Under the pieces are notes generated by a model, which saw only the letters and a program-made list of their open reading frames with translations, was not told the DNA's origin and did not search any database. Of a stretch of 64,000 bases of DNA, positions 47,361 to 56,549 are shown piece by piece. The stretch's first letter is position 1; every line of letters begins with the position of its first letter. A program made the translations under genes and the position numbers. The DNA lies in assembly GCA_947259975.1 (NCBI GenBank), contig CAMYOD010000035.1, positions 1 to 64,000 on the forward strand. Direction: 5' to 3'. This stretch comes from an uncultured Gammaproteobacteria bacterium. Its GTDB lineage: Bacteria > Pseudomonadota > Gammaproteobacteria > HyVt-429.

Positions 47361-48143
47361 ATGTTTGATATGTACGTGCGCACGACGCTCATCGCGATCT
47401 TGATCGTGGTGAGCGTCGCCTGCGACAGGAGCACCGCCACCGAGGCTGCCCGCGATACCGCTACGGCGGCCGCAACCCAGGCGCCCATGCCGTCGTCACC
47501 CACGTCCCGCGCCGGACCTCACGGTGCCGAGGATCCTCACGCCGCCCTGACCCCGGAAAAGCTGATCCAGGTGGCGCTCCAGCATCAGAACGAAGGTCGG
47601 CCCCGGGAAGCGCTGGACACGCTTAATCGCGCCATCGCCCGCTACAACGAAAATGCGGATCTGTACGGGGTGCGGGCCAGCCTGCTGCTCGCCCGGGAAC
47701 AGGTCAGCGCGGCCCTGAGGGATCTCGAGCGCGCGCTGGAGCTGGAACCGGACAATGCCCAGTTGTTGACCAACCGGGCCGAGGCCTACCGGCACTTCGG
47801 CCGCATCGAGGAGGCTCTGGCGGACCTCGATCAGGCCATTACGCTGGAACCGGATTTGATCGCCGCGCGCTTCAATCGCGGCGCCATCCGCTACAGCAGT
47901 GGCGACCACAATGAGGCTCTTGCCGACTTTGACCATTGCATCGCGGTCGATCCCCACGCCGCCGCACCGTATTTCAATCGCGCCGCGGTGCACGATGCTC
48001 TAGGAGACCGGGAGGCGGCCGTAGCGGATGTGGAGCGTTTTCTCGAGCTCACCGACAACGAGGCGTGGAAGAACACCGCCAACGAGTTACTGAAGAAATG
48101 GCAGGCATCGGCCGCGCAGGGACAAGAAGCGGACCCCTCATGA
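47361..48143 (+). CDS. TPR lipoprotein in the cytochrome module
   Basis: A 260-residue protein. A hydrophobic N-terminus ends in VVSVAC, a plausible though imperfect lipobox. A low-complexity linker precedes at least five TPR repeats (REALDTLNRAIARYNENADL; ALRDLERALELEPDNAQLLT; ALADLDQAITLEPDLIAARF). It starts 18 bp after the cytochrome stop and overlaps the next gene, so it belongs to the same operon. A scaffold role for the cytochrome is plausible. Confidence 0.8.
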   Translation: MFDMYVRTTLIAILIVVSVACDRSTATEAARDTATAAATQAPMPSSPTSRAGPHGAEDPHAALTPEKLIQVALQHQNEGRPREALDTLNRAIARYNENADLYGVRASLLLAREQVSAALRDLERALELEPDNAQLLTNRAEAYRHFGRIEEALADLDQAITLEPDLIAARFNRGAIRYSSGDHNEALADFDHCIAVDPHAAAPYFNRAAVHDALGDREAAVADVERFLELTDNEAWKNTANELLKKWQASAAQGQEADPS

Positions 48144-48763
48144 GTGCGCAGCGCAAGGCCCTGTTCTCCGATACAGCAAGGATATTTGGCCTGCTGCTGA
48201 TCGTGTTCTTACTGAAACCTCTGGCGGGTGCGGCGGCGGCCGATCACGCCGCGGCCGCCATGCTCGAAGAGTTGACTGCCGAGGCCGGCGTCGTGTTCCA
48301 GGACGCGGCGGATTTTCGCGACATCGAACCGGCGGCGAATCCGGTGCTGCCTTACGAGCGGGCCGTGCGTCATCAAAGCGAGGAGCTGGAAGTCCGCTAC
48401 GCGATTCGGCCGCTGGGGCGGGTCCAGATCGAATACGACGATCCGCACAGTGCCGCACCGGAGCCCAATCATCTGTATCCGTTGATGTTTACCTCGATTA
48501 CCGACCGCCTGTCCACCGGGCGTCACAGTCCCAGCCAGGAGTATTCGGCCGACCAGGCGCGCGAGAAGTTTAATGCCGACTGGGCGGCGGCCGCGGCCTT
48601 CGATGTCGACCCCGAGTTTTCGGCGGACTACAAGGAAGGCTTGCTCGTCGCCTTGCACAAGAACAACAAGGCCGACGTGTATGTGGTCTATCTCTATAAC
48701 GACTACGCCAGGATCAAAACGTATCTTGAAGGCGCCATGTCGGCGCTGGTTTTCTCAGACTAG
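48140..48763 (+). CDS. Secreted protein of unknown function in the cytochrome module
   Basis: A 207-residue protein whose ATG overlaps the preceding stop. It has a signal sequence (IFGLLLIVFLLKPLAGAAAA) and an alpha/beta mature part with no Cys, hence no heme. Phrases such as YAIRPLGRVQIEYDDPHSAA and EGLLVALHKNNKADVYVVYL are protein-like, but no family is recognised. Its conserved place between TPR and porin genes suggests a structural or assembly part of the module. Confidence 0.72.
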   Translation: MSAQRKALFSDTARIFGLLLIVFLLKPLAGAAAADHAAAAMLEELTAEAGVVFQDAADFRDIEPAANPVLPYERAVRHQSEELEVRYAIRPLGRVQIEYDDPHSAAPEPNHLYPLMFTSITDRLSTGRHSPSQEYSADQAREKFNADWAAAAAFDVDPEFSADYKEGLLVALHKNNKADVYVVYLYNDYARIKTYLEGAMSALVFSD

Positions 48764-48814
48764 ACAGCCTTAGACAGGCATCCGGTTTCACAACATCACA
48801 GACAGGGCAGAGCC

Positions 48815-49969
48815 ATGAAAATCAATTCCAAAACACGCAGAGTCGGTAGTGGATCGGTCACCGCCGCGGTGGTGCTGGCGCTTTATACCGCGACCTCCGC
48901 CGGCGTCGCCGATGCGGTCATTTTTAAATCCGACAAGGTCAAGGTGTACGGCGATTTTCGTACCCGTCTGGAAGCGGATTTCGACTCCCAGCGGGCCAAC
49001 GGTGTCGCCCGCGACGATCGCAACCGGCTGCGCATTCGCGCCCGGCTCGGCCTCGACTACATGCCCGACGACATGCTCAAATTCGGCCTCCGGCTGCGCA
49101 CCGGCTCCGACGACAGCCATCAGTCGCCGCATATCACGGTGGTCGATTTCGATGACAACGATACCGGTGACGCGGACGTGAACTTCGACAAATGGTATCT
49201 GAAGGCGAAGAAAGGCGGTGGTTGGGGCTGGGTCGGCCGCAACAGCATCCCGTTCTGGAAACAAAACGAGATGGTGCTGGACGACGACGTCACGCCGGCA
49301 GGCGTGGGCGCCGGGTTCAAGACCGATGCCGGCGGCGGCAAGCTGGCATTCAACGTGGGTTACTTCTCCATGCCGGTGGGCATGCAGGAGTTCTCCGGCA
49401 ATATGGGGCTCGGCCAGGTCGTCTACAGCGGCAAGGCCGGTAACAGCGGCCTGACCCTGGCCGGTGGTGTGCTCGCCTTCGACGGCGACCCCAATGATGC
49501 GGACGGTGCCGCGCTATTGCGCGGCAACGGTTCGCGGGATTACACCGTCTGGGTCGGCAGCGCACAACTCAAGACCAAGACCGGGGGCGGCCTGCCGCTG
49601 ACCTTCGGCGCCGATATCATCAGTAACGACGAGAACTATCCCGCGACCCAGGCCAACGCCAACGAGACCGATGGCTTCGTCCTGTCCGCCAAAGCGGGCA
49701 AGCTGAAAGACAAGGGTGACTGGCTCGGGGCGTATTACTACGCCGAGATCGAGGCGCTGGCGGTGAATTCCTCCTATGCCCAGGACGACTGGGTGCGTTG
49801 GGGCTCGGCGGTGGAAACCCGCGCCAGCGACATGAAGGGTCATGAATTGCGGCTGGCCTATGTGCCGCGCAAGAACATGAACATCGTGGCGCGTCTGTAT
49901 CTGACCGAGAGCATTACCACCATCGAAGACGGCAATCGCTTCCGTATCGATTGGAACGTGAAGTTTTAA
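48815..49969 (+). CDS. Outer-membrane porin of the cytochrome module
   Basis: A 384-residue beta-barrel protein. A signal sequence is followed by VIFKSDKVKVYGDFRTRLEA and many alternating strands, a Gly/Asp-rich loop set, and a C-terminal aromatic residue (RIDWNVKF) typical of outer-membrane insertion. It resembles the 'putative porin' families with RTRLEADFDSQR-type openings. Located last in the 12-heme module, it may admit the acceptor or donor, or form a porin-cytochrome conduit. It is 51 bp after the unknown gene. Confidence 0.82.
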   Translation: MKINSKTRRVGSGSVTAAVVLALYTATSAGVADAVIFKSDKVKVYGDFRTRLEADFDSQRANGVARDDRNRLRIRARLGLDYMPDDMLKFGLRLRTGSDDSHQSPHITVVDFDDNDTGDADVNFDKWYLKAKKGGGWGWVGRNSIPFWKQNEMVLDDDVTPAGVGAGFKTDAGGGKLAFNVGYFSMPVGMQEFSGNMGLGQVVYSGKAGNSGLTLAGGVLAFDGDPNDADGAALLRGNGSRDYTVWVGSAQLKTKTGGGLPLTFGADIISNDENYPATQANANETDGFVLSAKAGKLKDKGDWLGAYYYAEIEALAVNSSYAQDDWVRWGSAVETRASDMKGHELRLAYVPRKNMNIVARLYLTESITTIEDGNRFRIDWNVKF

Positions 49970-49978
49970 TCAACGAAA

Positions 49979-50174
49979 GTTGCAAGATACAAGTTGCAAG
50001 ATACAAGTTGCAAGATACAAGTTGCAAGATACAAGTTGCAAGATACAAGTTGCAAGATACAAGTGGCCCGGCCCATAGACGAATTTCAACCCTGGCATAT
50101 CTTGTAACCTGTAACCTGTAACCTGTAACCTGTAACCTGTAACTTGTAACTTGTAACTTGTAACTTGTAACTGT
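49979..50174. repeat. Heptamer-array inverted repeat H6 (largest)
   Basis: Left arm: six 14-bp copies of GTTGCAAGATACAA (49979 to about 50062), i.e. alternating GTTGCAA and GATACAA heptamers. A ~38-bp spacer follows. Right arm: about ten 7-bp units of TTGTAAC/CTGTAAC (50101-50170). The arms are reverse-complementary in consensus and could fold into a long imperfect hairpin. It begins ten bases after the porin stop. Confidence 0.9.
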
Positions 50175-50737
50175 CTTTTTGATTGTCGCCTCCCGGCGAC
50201 ACGCGATTCTTCTGTTTTTCAATGCCTTAGCAGACCGAGCCACGCAATTGTCGTCGGGCGGCGACAGATCGTGCTATTGATATTCCGCACTGGTGTTGTA
50301 ATGCCTTGAATTTGGGGGCATGCAGGACGTGGCACGCATGTTGCTATATCTTAAAGCGAGTCACGGCAATGGACTGACTCAAACCTACCACGTAGGTTCT
50401 CGCTTCCGTTGGGACAACGTCACTTGGTGACGTGCTGTACTGCCGCAGGGATGCGGCAAGGGAGGCCTCTCGGTTGCCAAACCGCATCCGCAGCGAGCCT
50501 GCATCGGATAGGGCGCGGAACTCACTTCCCCAGATACAAGATACAAGTACCAAGATACAAGCAACCAGCGGCTTGTCGCAGGGGGATAGGGCCCGGCGAT
50601 GGTGTGATCAAACCTTATTCCTCGTATCTTGCATCTTGAAACTTGTATCTTGTGACTTCGCGGGCGCGAGGCCGCGCGCATGTTACAATGCCGCCATGTA
50701 CCAGCCCCGCCGGCATCCGCAAGAATAACCAGGCACA
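50175..50737. other. Intergenic region with second heptamer array
   Basis: No gene is supported in this ~560 bp. It includes heptamer array H7 (next entry). The segment 50400-50470 is GC-mixed and contains no recognisable promoter. The next gene starts at 50738. Confidence 0.5.
50531..50658. repeat. Heptamer-array inverted repeat H7
   Basis: Left AGATACA-AGATACA-AGTACCA-AGATACA (from 50531). Right CTCGTATCTTGCATCTTGAA and a further CTTGTATCTTGTGACTT (50621-50658), complementary in consensus. Confidence 0.75.
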
Positions 50738-51880
50738 ATGGTCAACTTCCCGCGCATGCTGCGCGCATGTTTTCTACTGGGTTGCCTGCTGACTGCGCCC
50801 GTGGTCCACGCCCACGAGGTGACGTCGTCGAGGGATCCTGAGCGCAGGTCCCACACCGCGCAGATCGACGCGACCATCAAGCAGAAACTGGAGTTCTATA
50901 ACGAGAAGTATCCCGGCATCCAGTTCGTTCACGTGGATGGTGGTGCGGACTGGCGCGACGACATGGTCGCGGTCATGACGCTGCTGGGCAGTGATGCAGA
51001 CGCGCTGGATTACGAACATGCCCCCAAGCTGCGCGAGGCGTTACTGGAGGTGACCCTGGAGCGCCTGCGCCGGTTTCTCGCCGCGGACGTGGTGTCGGCG
51101 ACCCTGTTTCGGGTCGGCCAGGACAGTATCGTCGGGCGGCCCAATCTATGCGTGATCACGCTTAATCCGGAGGTGTTTGTCGCCAGCGATTACGAGGCGA
51201 CCCAATACATGTTGGATGTGTCCGACGAGGTGATGCAGAAGGTGCATCCGGCCCGTTATCTGGACCATTTCCATCATCTCGAGTTTTCCATCGATCACGA
51301 GGCCTACCACTGTCTCGATTCATATTTTTATGGCGGTGCGCCAAAGACTTTCAAGACCTTCGGCGGCGATTACAATCTGTTCCGCCGCGAGACGGTGGCG
51401 GATGCCTATGCCATGACGATACACATCAAGACCCATGGCCGCATCACGCCCTACGCGCGCAACATCGTGCACGCGCGCGCCCTGTGGATGTTCACCGACA
51501 GCCCGAACCGCTGCACTTTCGAGACCATTCGCGAGGTATTGAAGCACGACCCCAAGGTGATCACCGCCACAGAGGTGCGTCAGCTCATTGGCCTGGCGGT
51601 ACACATTCGCAATCGCACTGTGGGAGACTATGATGCCTATCTCGCGCAACGGACGGCCGCATTGGCCGCGGCGATCGAACTCGGCACGAAGCCGGAGTAC
51701 TACGGCACTCAGTGGGAGGCGGTTGCCGAACTGGAAAGTAACCCGGCCGTCGTCGCGTTCCTGCTCAACCGTTACCAGTATTTCTATAGCCAGCTATTCA
51801 CTGACATTGAGTTGCCGTTGGAGGCACCCCTGGCGGACACATGGAAGAAGCCGGTCGTTAAGGATTCAGGGGCGGACTAA
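50738..51880 (+). CDS. Secreted putative zinc metalloprotease
   Basis: A 380-residue protein with a signal sequence (ending near VVHAHE). The HExxH motif HEAYH occupies residues 187-191 (SIDHEAYHCLDSYF). About 35 residues later RRETVADAYAM supplies a Glu/Asp suitable as third zinc ligand, the gluzincin arrangement. Family is not recognised and catalysis is inferred from the motif only. Its 3' end overlaps the convergent DsrE-like gene by 15 bp. Confidence 0.65.
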   Translation: MVNFPRMLRACFLLGCLLTAPVVHAHEVTSSRDPERRSHTAQIDATIKQKLEFYNEKYPGIQFVHVDGGADWRDDMVAVMTLLGSDADALDYEHAPKLREALLEVTLERLRRFLAADVVSATLFRVGQDSIVGRPNLCVITLNPEVFVASDYEATQYMLDVSDEVMQKVHPARYLDHFHHLEFSIDHEAYHCLDSYFYGGAPKTFKTFGGDYNLFRRETVADAYAMTIHIKTHGRITPYARNIVHARALWMFTDSPNRCTFETIREVLKHDPKVITATEVRQLIGLAVHIRNRTVGDYDAYLAQRTAALAAAIELGTKPEYYGTQWEAVAELESNPAVVAFLLNRYQYFYSQLFTDIELPLEAPLADTWKKPVVKDSGAD

Positions 51881-52291
51881 AATATAGCCGTCCTGCACCA
51901 GCTCGATAATACGCTGGGCGCCGCCGTTGACCTCGGTGGCGAATTCGTTGAGTGACTTTTCCTTGCCCAACAGCTTGCTGACCTTGCGTACGGTGCTGCG
52001 GCAGGCGGAAAATTTGACCCCGCTCCCGGCCAGGCTTGCGATTCGTTCGCCGTTGGGATTTTCCTCGAACAGTAGATTCAGGCCCGGCCCGAAGGCCACC
52101 ACTTCGATCGTTATTTTATCCCCATAGTTCGCGACCAGGTTGTCGGCAACATTGAGTACCAGCACCTGTTTTTCAGGACTATTGTCGGTGAGTTGCAGGA
52201 CAACCTTGCGAGGCTTCTGTGTATCGGCGGAATGGGCCGCGGTGACTACCGCGAACAAAACAGCAAACAAAATGGTGACGGCGACGCGCAT
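51866..52291 (-). CDS. Exported DsrE-like protein
   Basis: A 141-residue protein from ATG 52291, with a signal sequence (ending near AAHSAD). A DsrE/F-type alpha-beta fold follows: KVVLQLTDNSPEKQVLVLNV, VEVVAFGPGLNLLFE-like strand and GVKFSACRSTVRK, whose Cys matches the conserved position of sulfur-carrier relatives. Periplasmic DsrE-like proteins are common beside sulfur metabolism, but sulfur handling here is inference. Confidence 0.82.
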   Translation of the reverse strand: MRVAVTILFAVLFAVVTAAHSADTQKPRKVVLQLTDNSPEKQVLVLNVADNLVANYGDKITIEVVAFGPGLNLLFEENPNGERIASLAGSGVKFSACRSTVRKVSKLLGKEKSLNEFATEVNGGAQRIIELVQDGYILVRP

Positions 52292-52484
52292 GACAGATCT
52301 CCAAATCAAGGCCACGAAATGTTCGCGCGTGCGTAGAGTTTATCCGGCAGCGCGAAGAGCAGTGTACGGGGATCGCAAAAGCCGTGCAATTCGCGTCCCC
52401 GGGCACTGAAATGCGAGCGCACAAACACCCCCGCGCGCTCTGCGGCGTCAGATACAGCCGTCGACGATCTGTCGCGACGACTCG

Positions 52485-52955
52485 CTAATGCGCGTGGCTG
52501 ATGGCGCCGTGGGCCGCGCCGGCCATGATGCCGTCGAACGCGGTGCCGTCGAGATGAATCACATGCTCGTGATCACCGGCCTCGACATAGATATCGGGAC
52601 AGGTGGACAGGTCGTCGTCGACGATGACTTCATAGCCGTAGGCCTGGCCGATGGCGGGTACCGCACCCTGCTCGCAATCCGGGAACAGACGCGCGAGTTC
52701 ATACTCGGAGGCCAGCCACAGTGCGCGGCCGGAGACGTCTGCCACCGCCGAGAGATCGACATGGTGCGATGCGGGTAGTACCGCAATGACATAGCCCCGG
52801 CTATCGTGCAATACCACCGCTTTGGCCAGCTCCCGCCCCGGAATATGCGCGGCACCGGCGGTATTGGTGCTGCTGTCGGTGTGCCGGTGCGAGATCAGCT
52901 CGTAGCGGACCCCTCTTTCAGCCAGATATTCGGAAAGTCTTAATGCGATTGCCAT
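52485..52955 (-). CDS. YbaK/EbsC-type aminoacyl-tRNA deacylase-like protein
   Basis: A 156-residue protein from ATG 52955. It belongs to the YbaK/prolyl-tRNA deacylase-like superfamily: YELISHRHTDSSTNTAGAAH, GRELAKAVVLHD with the conserved Lys, VLPASHHVDL, and GYEVIVDDDLSTCPDIYVEA. Relatives hydrolyse mischarged tRNAs; the exact substrate is unknown. It lies 45 bp downstream of the HIG1-like gene on the same strand and is probably in its operon. Confidence 0.85.
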   Translation of the reverse strand: MAIALRLSEYLAERGVRYELISHRHTDSSTNTAGAAHIPGRELAKAVVLHDSRGYVIAVLPASHHVDLSAVADVSGRALWLASEYELARLFPDCEQGAVPAIGQAYGYEVIVDDDLSTCPDIYVEAGDHEHVIHLDGTAFDGIMAGAAHGAISHAH

Positions 52956-53000
52956 AGTCTGCCTCCTGACGTTTTGTGCGTGGCCCACGAACACCCATGC

Positions 53001-53201
53001 CTAGCGGACTAGGGCGGTCAAGAGTAGGGTCAACAAAATTAGCGCGAACACCAGGCCCTGCAACCCGACACGCGCGGTCATGAGCTGCAGGCTGTGCTTG
53101 CGGTCGAACTCGCCGCCGTGAGCCATGGATCCGATGCCGGTGGCCAAGACGATTACGGTGGCGAATGTAGCGATAATGACAATAACGGTTAACGCGGTCA
53201 T
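53001..53201 (-). CDS. Small twin-transmembrane HIG1-like protein
   Basis: A 66-residue protein from ATG 53201: two membrane helices around the loop GGEFDRKHSLQLMTARVGLQ, the HIG1/hypoxia-induced-domain pattern. Such proteins associate with respiratory complexes. A CRP/FNR-type site faces it from 53286. YbaK-like and DsrE-like genes follow on the same strand. A longer frame upstream to 53441 has no protein-like content. Confidence 0.8.
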   Translation of the reverse strand: MTALTVIVIIATFATVIVLATGIGSMAHGGEFDRKHSLQLMTARVGLQGLVFALILLTLLLTALVR

Positions 53202-53257
53202 GTACTGCCTCCGCACAAAGAAGGGATCCGGAACCAACTCCAGATTACCCCAGTTGA

Positions 53258-53299
53258 ATTGTGCTACCAGCCGCGCCCCAATACCTTGACGCAGGTCAA
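53258..53299 (-). promoter_or_regulatory. CRP/FNR-type site facing the HIG1-like gene
   Basis: TTGAC-GCAG-GTCAA at 53286-53299 is symmetrical in its arms. A weak -10 (CACAAT on the minus strand, 53258-53263) has the expected class II spacing, with a start near 53251. Confidence 0.55.
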
Positions 53300-53427
53300 A
53301 ATCCCGTTGACCGCGACGGTGCCTGGCGGGCACCAGGGAGGCCCATCCACAGCGGTGTTGGGGTGCGCCTCTACTGCGGTGCTGCGCGGACCCGGTCGGG
53401 GGCGTCCGCGGGCGGCCTGACCGGCGG

Positions 53428-53469
53428 TTGACGTACGTCAAAGCGGTTTGCAGTGGCCAGGCCTAGTAT
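53428..53469 (+). promoter_or_regulatory. CRP/FNR-type site and -10 upstream of the GYD gene
   Basis: TTGAC-GTAC-GTCAA at 53428-53441, a perfect palindrome. TAGTAT at 53464-53469 gives a start near 53476 and a site centre at -41.5. The gene starts at 53511 with GGGAGGTG before it. The TTGAC form (rather than TTGAT) is shared with the site at 53286. Confidence 0.7.
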
Positions 53470-53510
53470 TGGTAAGTGAAATCGACGGTACCTGAGTTGG
53501 GAGGTGCATC

Positions 53511-53819
53511 ATGTCGACCTACATCATGTTAACCCGAATATCCGCCGATGCGGCGGCATCCCCGCAGCGGCTCGAACACCTGGAACAGCAGGCCATGCTC
53601 AATATCCGCGCCCAGTGCCCGGAGGTTAAGTGGCTACACAGTTACGCGGCCCTGGGCCCCTATGACTACGTGGATATCTTCGAGGCGCCGGACACCGAAA
53701 CCGCGACCCGGGTATCGATGCTGGTACGTACCTACGGGCATGCCCATTCCGAGATCTGGCCGGCCACCGAATGGGGTAAGTTCAAGCAGTTGATCCACGG
53801 TTTGCCGCACGCGGCGTGA
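53511..53819 (+). CDS. GYD-domain small protein
   Basis: A 102-residue protein of the GYD/ferredoxin-like dimeric alpha-beta barrel type. It has [40 protein letters not shown] (with the 'GxYDYV' strand) and [20 protein letters not shown]. The function of this family is unknown; it is often seen with stress and redox genes. It is expressed from a CRP/FNR-type promoter and is followed by heptamer repeat H8. Confidence 0.82.
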   Translation: MSTYIMLTRISADAAASPQRLEHLEQQAMLNIRAQCPEVKWLHSYAALGPYDYVDIFEAPDTETATRVSMLVRTYGHAHSEIWPATEWGKFKQLIHGLPHAA

Positions 53820-53823
53820 AATA

Positions 53824-53883
53824 GTTTCGAGTTTCGAGTAACAACGGCAGGGTGTTGCCTCGTTACTCGGCCCTCGACCCTGT
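53824..53883. repeat. Heptamer-array inverted repeat H8
   Basis: Left TTTCGAG-TTTCGAG-TAACAAC, right CCTCGTT-ACTCGGC-CCTCGAC heptamers. The first word (ATAGTTTCGAGT) matches H2. It begins a few bases after the GYD stop. Confidence 0.7.
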
Positions 53884-54075
53884 TTTTGGCTGGAATCGTC
53901 TATGCTGAATGGACAACAAGCATAGGGATTTCATGACGACGCCAGACCGCGATTACCTCCGCCGGATATCAGAGCAGGCCGCCGCCGTGCGGCCGGCCGT
54001 GCCACTCGGTTCGCCGCTCCCAGCGCTCATCTTTGCCGGCCCACGGTCGATAAATTCCTCAGACCAATTATCAAT

Positions 54076-56502
54076 ATGAGATCGACAACGATGTCGAACG
54101 TTGCTGGTGCAGGCCGCGCCCTGGGGGCCCGCTTTGTTCTGGCCGTAGGTTTTGCGGCCCTGTTGCTGTTGATGCTTGCCCTTACAGCAATTGGGGTTAT
54201 TTATATGGATCGTGCCCAACAGCGGGTGGACGGTATCGTCAGCGACCATATGAAAAAGATCGCCCTGACCAATCAGATGTATTGGGCCGCCCGCGAGCGC
54301 ACGGTCAGCCTGCAGAAGATGGGTTTGATGACGGACGCGTTCGAGCGCGATGAACAGTGGATGCGCTTCAACGGGTATGCCGGGGATTTCATTGAGGCCC
54401 GCCATGCGCTACGGACTATGGGGCTGAGCGCCCAGGAGCAGGCGTTGCTCGATCAGCAGATTGCGGGAACGAGTATCGCCGTCCCTTTGCAGGAGGAGGT
54501 GGTCAGCCTCATTCTCGCGGAACGCAATGAAGAAGCTCGTGTGCTGTTGGTGGAGGGGGCGATACCCGCCCAGGACCGGGTGATCGAGGTGCTGAATGCG
54601 CTGCGCCAACTTCAGGAACGCAGCGCCGAGGCAGGTCTGCAGCAAACACGCAGGGATTACCGTGCCGCGCAGATCTGGACCATTGTTGTGTCCGGTGCAG
54701 TCATCGTCATCGCGCTCTTGGTTGCCTTTGTGGTGATCCGTGAGACCCGCAAGGCGGACCGGGCCCTGCGGCGCGAGAAGGAGCGGGCCCAGGTGACACT
54801 CTTTTCCATTGGCGATGCGGTGATCCGTGCCGACCGTCTTGGTCGCGCCGAGTATCTCAATCCGGTGGCCGAACGCATGGTCGGCTGGCGGACTGAGGCT
54901 GCCCATGGTGTTCCCTTACCCCAGATCTTCAATATCGTGCACGACGCCAACAATGATCCAGCCGAGGATCCGGTGTTGCAGGCGCTTGCGCTGGATACCA
55001 CCATCAACGGCGCCGATGACCTGCTGCTGATCAGTCGCGATGGCGAGCGTTACGGGGTGGAGCTTACCGCGAGTCCGATTCACGACGAGGCCGGCGATCG
55101 GGCGGGCGCCGTGCTGGTGTTCCGCGATGTGACCGAGATGCGCGCCCTGTCTCGCGAAGTGCAGCATCAGGCGACCCACGACATTCTCACCGGTCTGGCC
55201 AACCGCGCGGAGTTCGAGCGGCGGGTGACGGCGGAGCTCGACGCTACGCGCGAGCTCGAATCTGAAGGCGCCCTATGTTTCATTGATCTCGACCTGTTCA
55301 AGATGGTGAATGACACCTGTGGCCATCTCGCCGGCGATGAATTACTCCGCCAGCTTAGTACGCTGATTCGGCACACCGTGCGCGGCAGCGACCTGCTGGC
55401 GCGAATCGGCGGTGATGAGTTCGCGATCGTATTATCGCGTTGCCCGTTGGAGCGGGCCGAGCGCATCGCCAATGAGGTGCGCACGTCCATCCGCGATATG
55501 CGTTTTGTCTGGGAGGACAACAGTTTTGAGATCGGTGCCAGCGTCGGCGTGGTGCCGATCACCGCGGCCAGCGGCGACCTGAGCGACGTCCTGCGGGCGG
55601 CGGATTTCGCCTGCCAGCAAGCCAAGAGCCAGGGTCGTAATTGCGTGGTGGTGCTACGCAATGGCGGTGGCGCCGACGACGAGATCATGGAAGTTAATTG
55701 GGCCCAGCGTATCAACCAGGCGATGAATAGAGGCCAGTTTGTGCTGTTCGGGCAGTGGATCAAGCCACTGGCCAGCACCGAAGGATCGGCCCGTCACTGT
55801 GAGGTGCTGTTGCGCATGGTTGATGCCGACGGCGGGTTGCTCTCGCCCAATGCATTTCTGCCGGCGGCGGAGCGCTACCATCTGATGCCGCAACTCGATC
55901 GTTGGGTCATACGGGAGGTCTTGCACCAATTGGCCGGTATGGACTGGGAGGACCAGGCGAAGCTTAGCGAGGTCAACATCAACCTGTCCGGACAATCCCT
56001 CTGCGATCCGGAGTTACTCGCCTATGTAATTGCGGAATTGGAACGCAGCAAGGTTCCGCCGCAGCGGCTTTGTTTCGAGGTGACCGAGACTGCGGCGGTG
56101 GCGAATCTGACCAGCGCCATGGATTTTATCGCGGCACTTAAAGCGGTGGGGTGTCGCTTCGCCCTGGACGATTTCGGCAGCGGCCTCAGTTCGTTTACCT
56201 ATCTGAAGAACATGAAAGTCGACTATCTCAAGATCGACGGCACCTTTGTGCGTAATATCGTGAGTGACGCCACCGACCTGGCGATGATCAACTCTATCCA
56301 TCAAGTGGCGCAGAGCATGGGGATTAAAACGGTGGCCGAGTATGTTGAGGATGCGCAGATAGAACAGCAGTTGCGAGCGTTGGGTGTGAACTATGCGCAG
56401 GGATATGCCATCGCACGGCCTGCGCCCCTGGAGGAGATCCTGCGCGATATCCAGGGTACGGCACGAGAACCCCTGCAACCACCGCAATCCGCGACCGGCT
56501 AA
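54076..56502 (+). CDS. GGDEF-EAL membrane protein with PAS domain, copy 1
   Basis: An 808-residue inner-membrane protein. Helix at about 18-44, a periplasmic four-helix sensor region to about 195, and a second helix (about 200-220). Then come a PAS domain (SIGDAVIRADRLGRAEYLNP), a GGDEF domain and an EAL domain. The GGDEF site is intact (ARIGGDEF) and has the RxxD inhibitory site five residues before. The EAL site keeps E (EVLLRM), NINLSGQSL, EVTET, LDDFGSG, KIDGTF and the terminal QGYAIARP. Both cyclic-di-GMP synthesis and breakdown are therefore possible. A paralogue follows at 56903. Confidence 0.93.
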   Translation: MRSTTMSNVAGAGRALGARFVLAVGFAALLLLMLALTAIGVIYMDRAQQRVDGIVSDHMKKIALTNQMYWAARERTVSLQKMGLMTDAFERDEQWMRFNGYAGDFIEARHALRTMGLSAQEQALLDQQIAGTSIAVPLQEEVVSLILAERNEEARVLLVEGAIPAQDRVIEVLNALRQLQERSAEAGLQQTRRDYRAAQIWTIVVSGAVIVIALLVAFVVIRETRKADRALRREKERAQVTLFSIGDAVIRADRLGRAEYLNPVAERMVGWRTEAAHGVPLPQIFNIVHDANNDPAEDPVLQALALDTTINGADDLLLISRDGERYGVELTASPIHDEAGDRAGAVLVFRDVTEMRALSREVQHQATHDILTGLANRAEFERRVTAELDATRELESEGALCFIDLDLFKMVNDTCGHLAGDELLRQLSTLIRHTVRGSDLLARIGGDEFAIVLSRCPLERAERIANEVRTSIRDMRFVWEDNSFEIGASVGVVPITAASGDLSDVLRAADFACQQAKSQGRNCVVVLRNGGGADDEIMEVNWAQRINQAMNRGQFVLFGQWIKPLASTEGSARHCEVLLRMVDADGGLLSPNAFLPAAERYHLMPQLDRWVIREVLHQLAGMDWEDQAKLSEVNINLSGQSLCDPELLAYVIAELERSKVPPQRLCFEVTETAAVANLTSAMDFIAALKAVGCRFALDDFGSGLSSFTYLKNMKVDYLKIDGTFVRNIVSDATDLAMINSIHQVAQSMGIKTVAEYVEDAQIEQQLRALGVNYAQGYAIARPAPLEEILRDIQGTAREPLQPPQSATG

Positions 56503-56549
56503 GCCGCCAAAAGCCCGGTGCACGGCCGCGATCCGAGCACTGCCGGATA

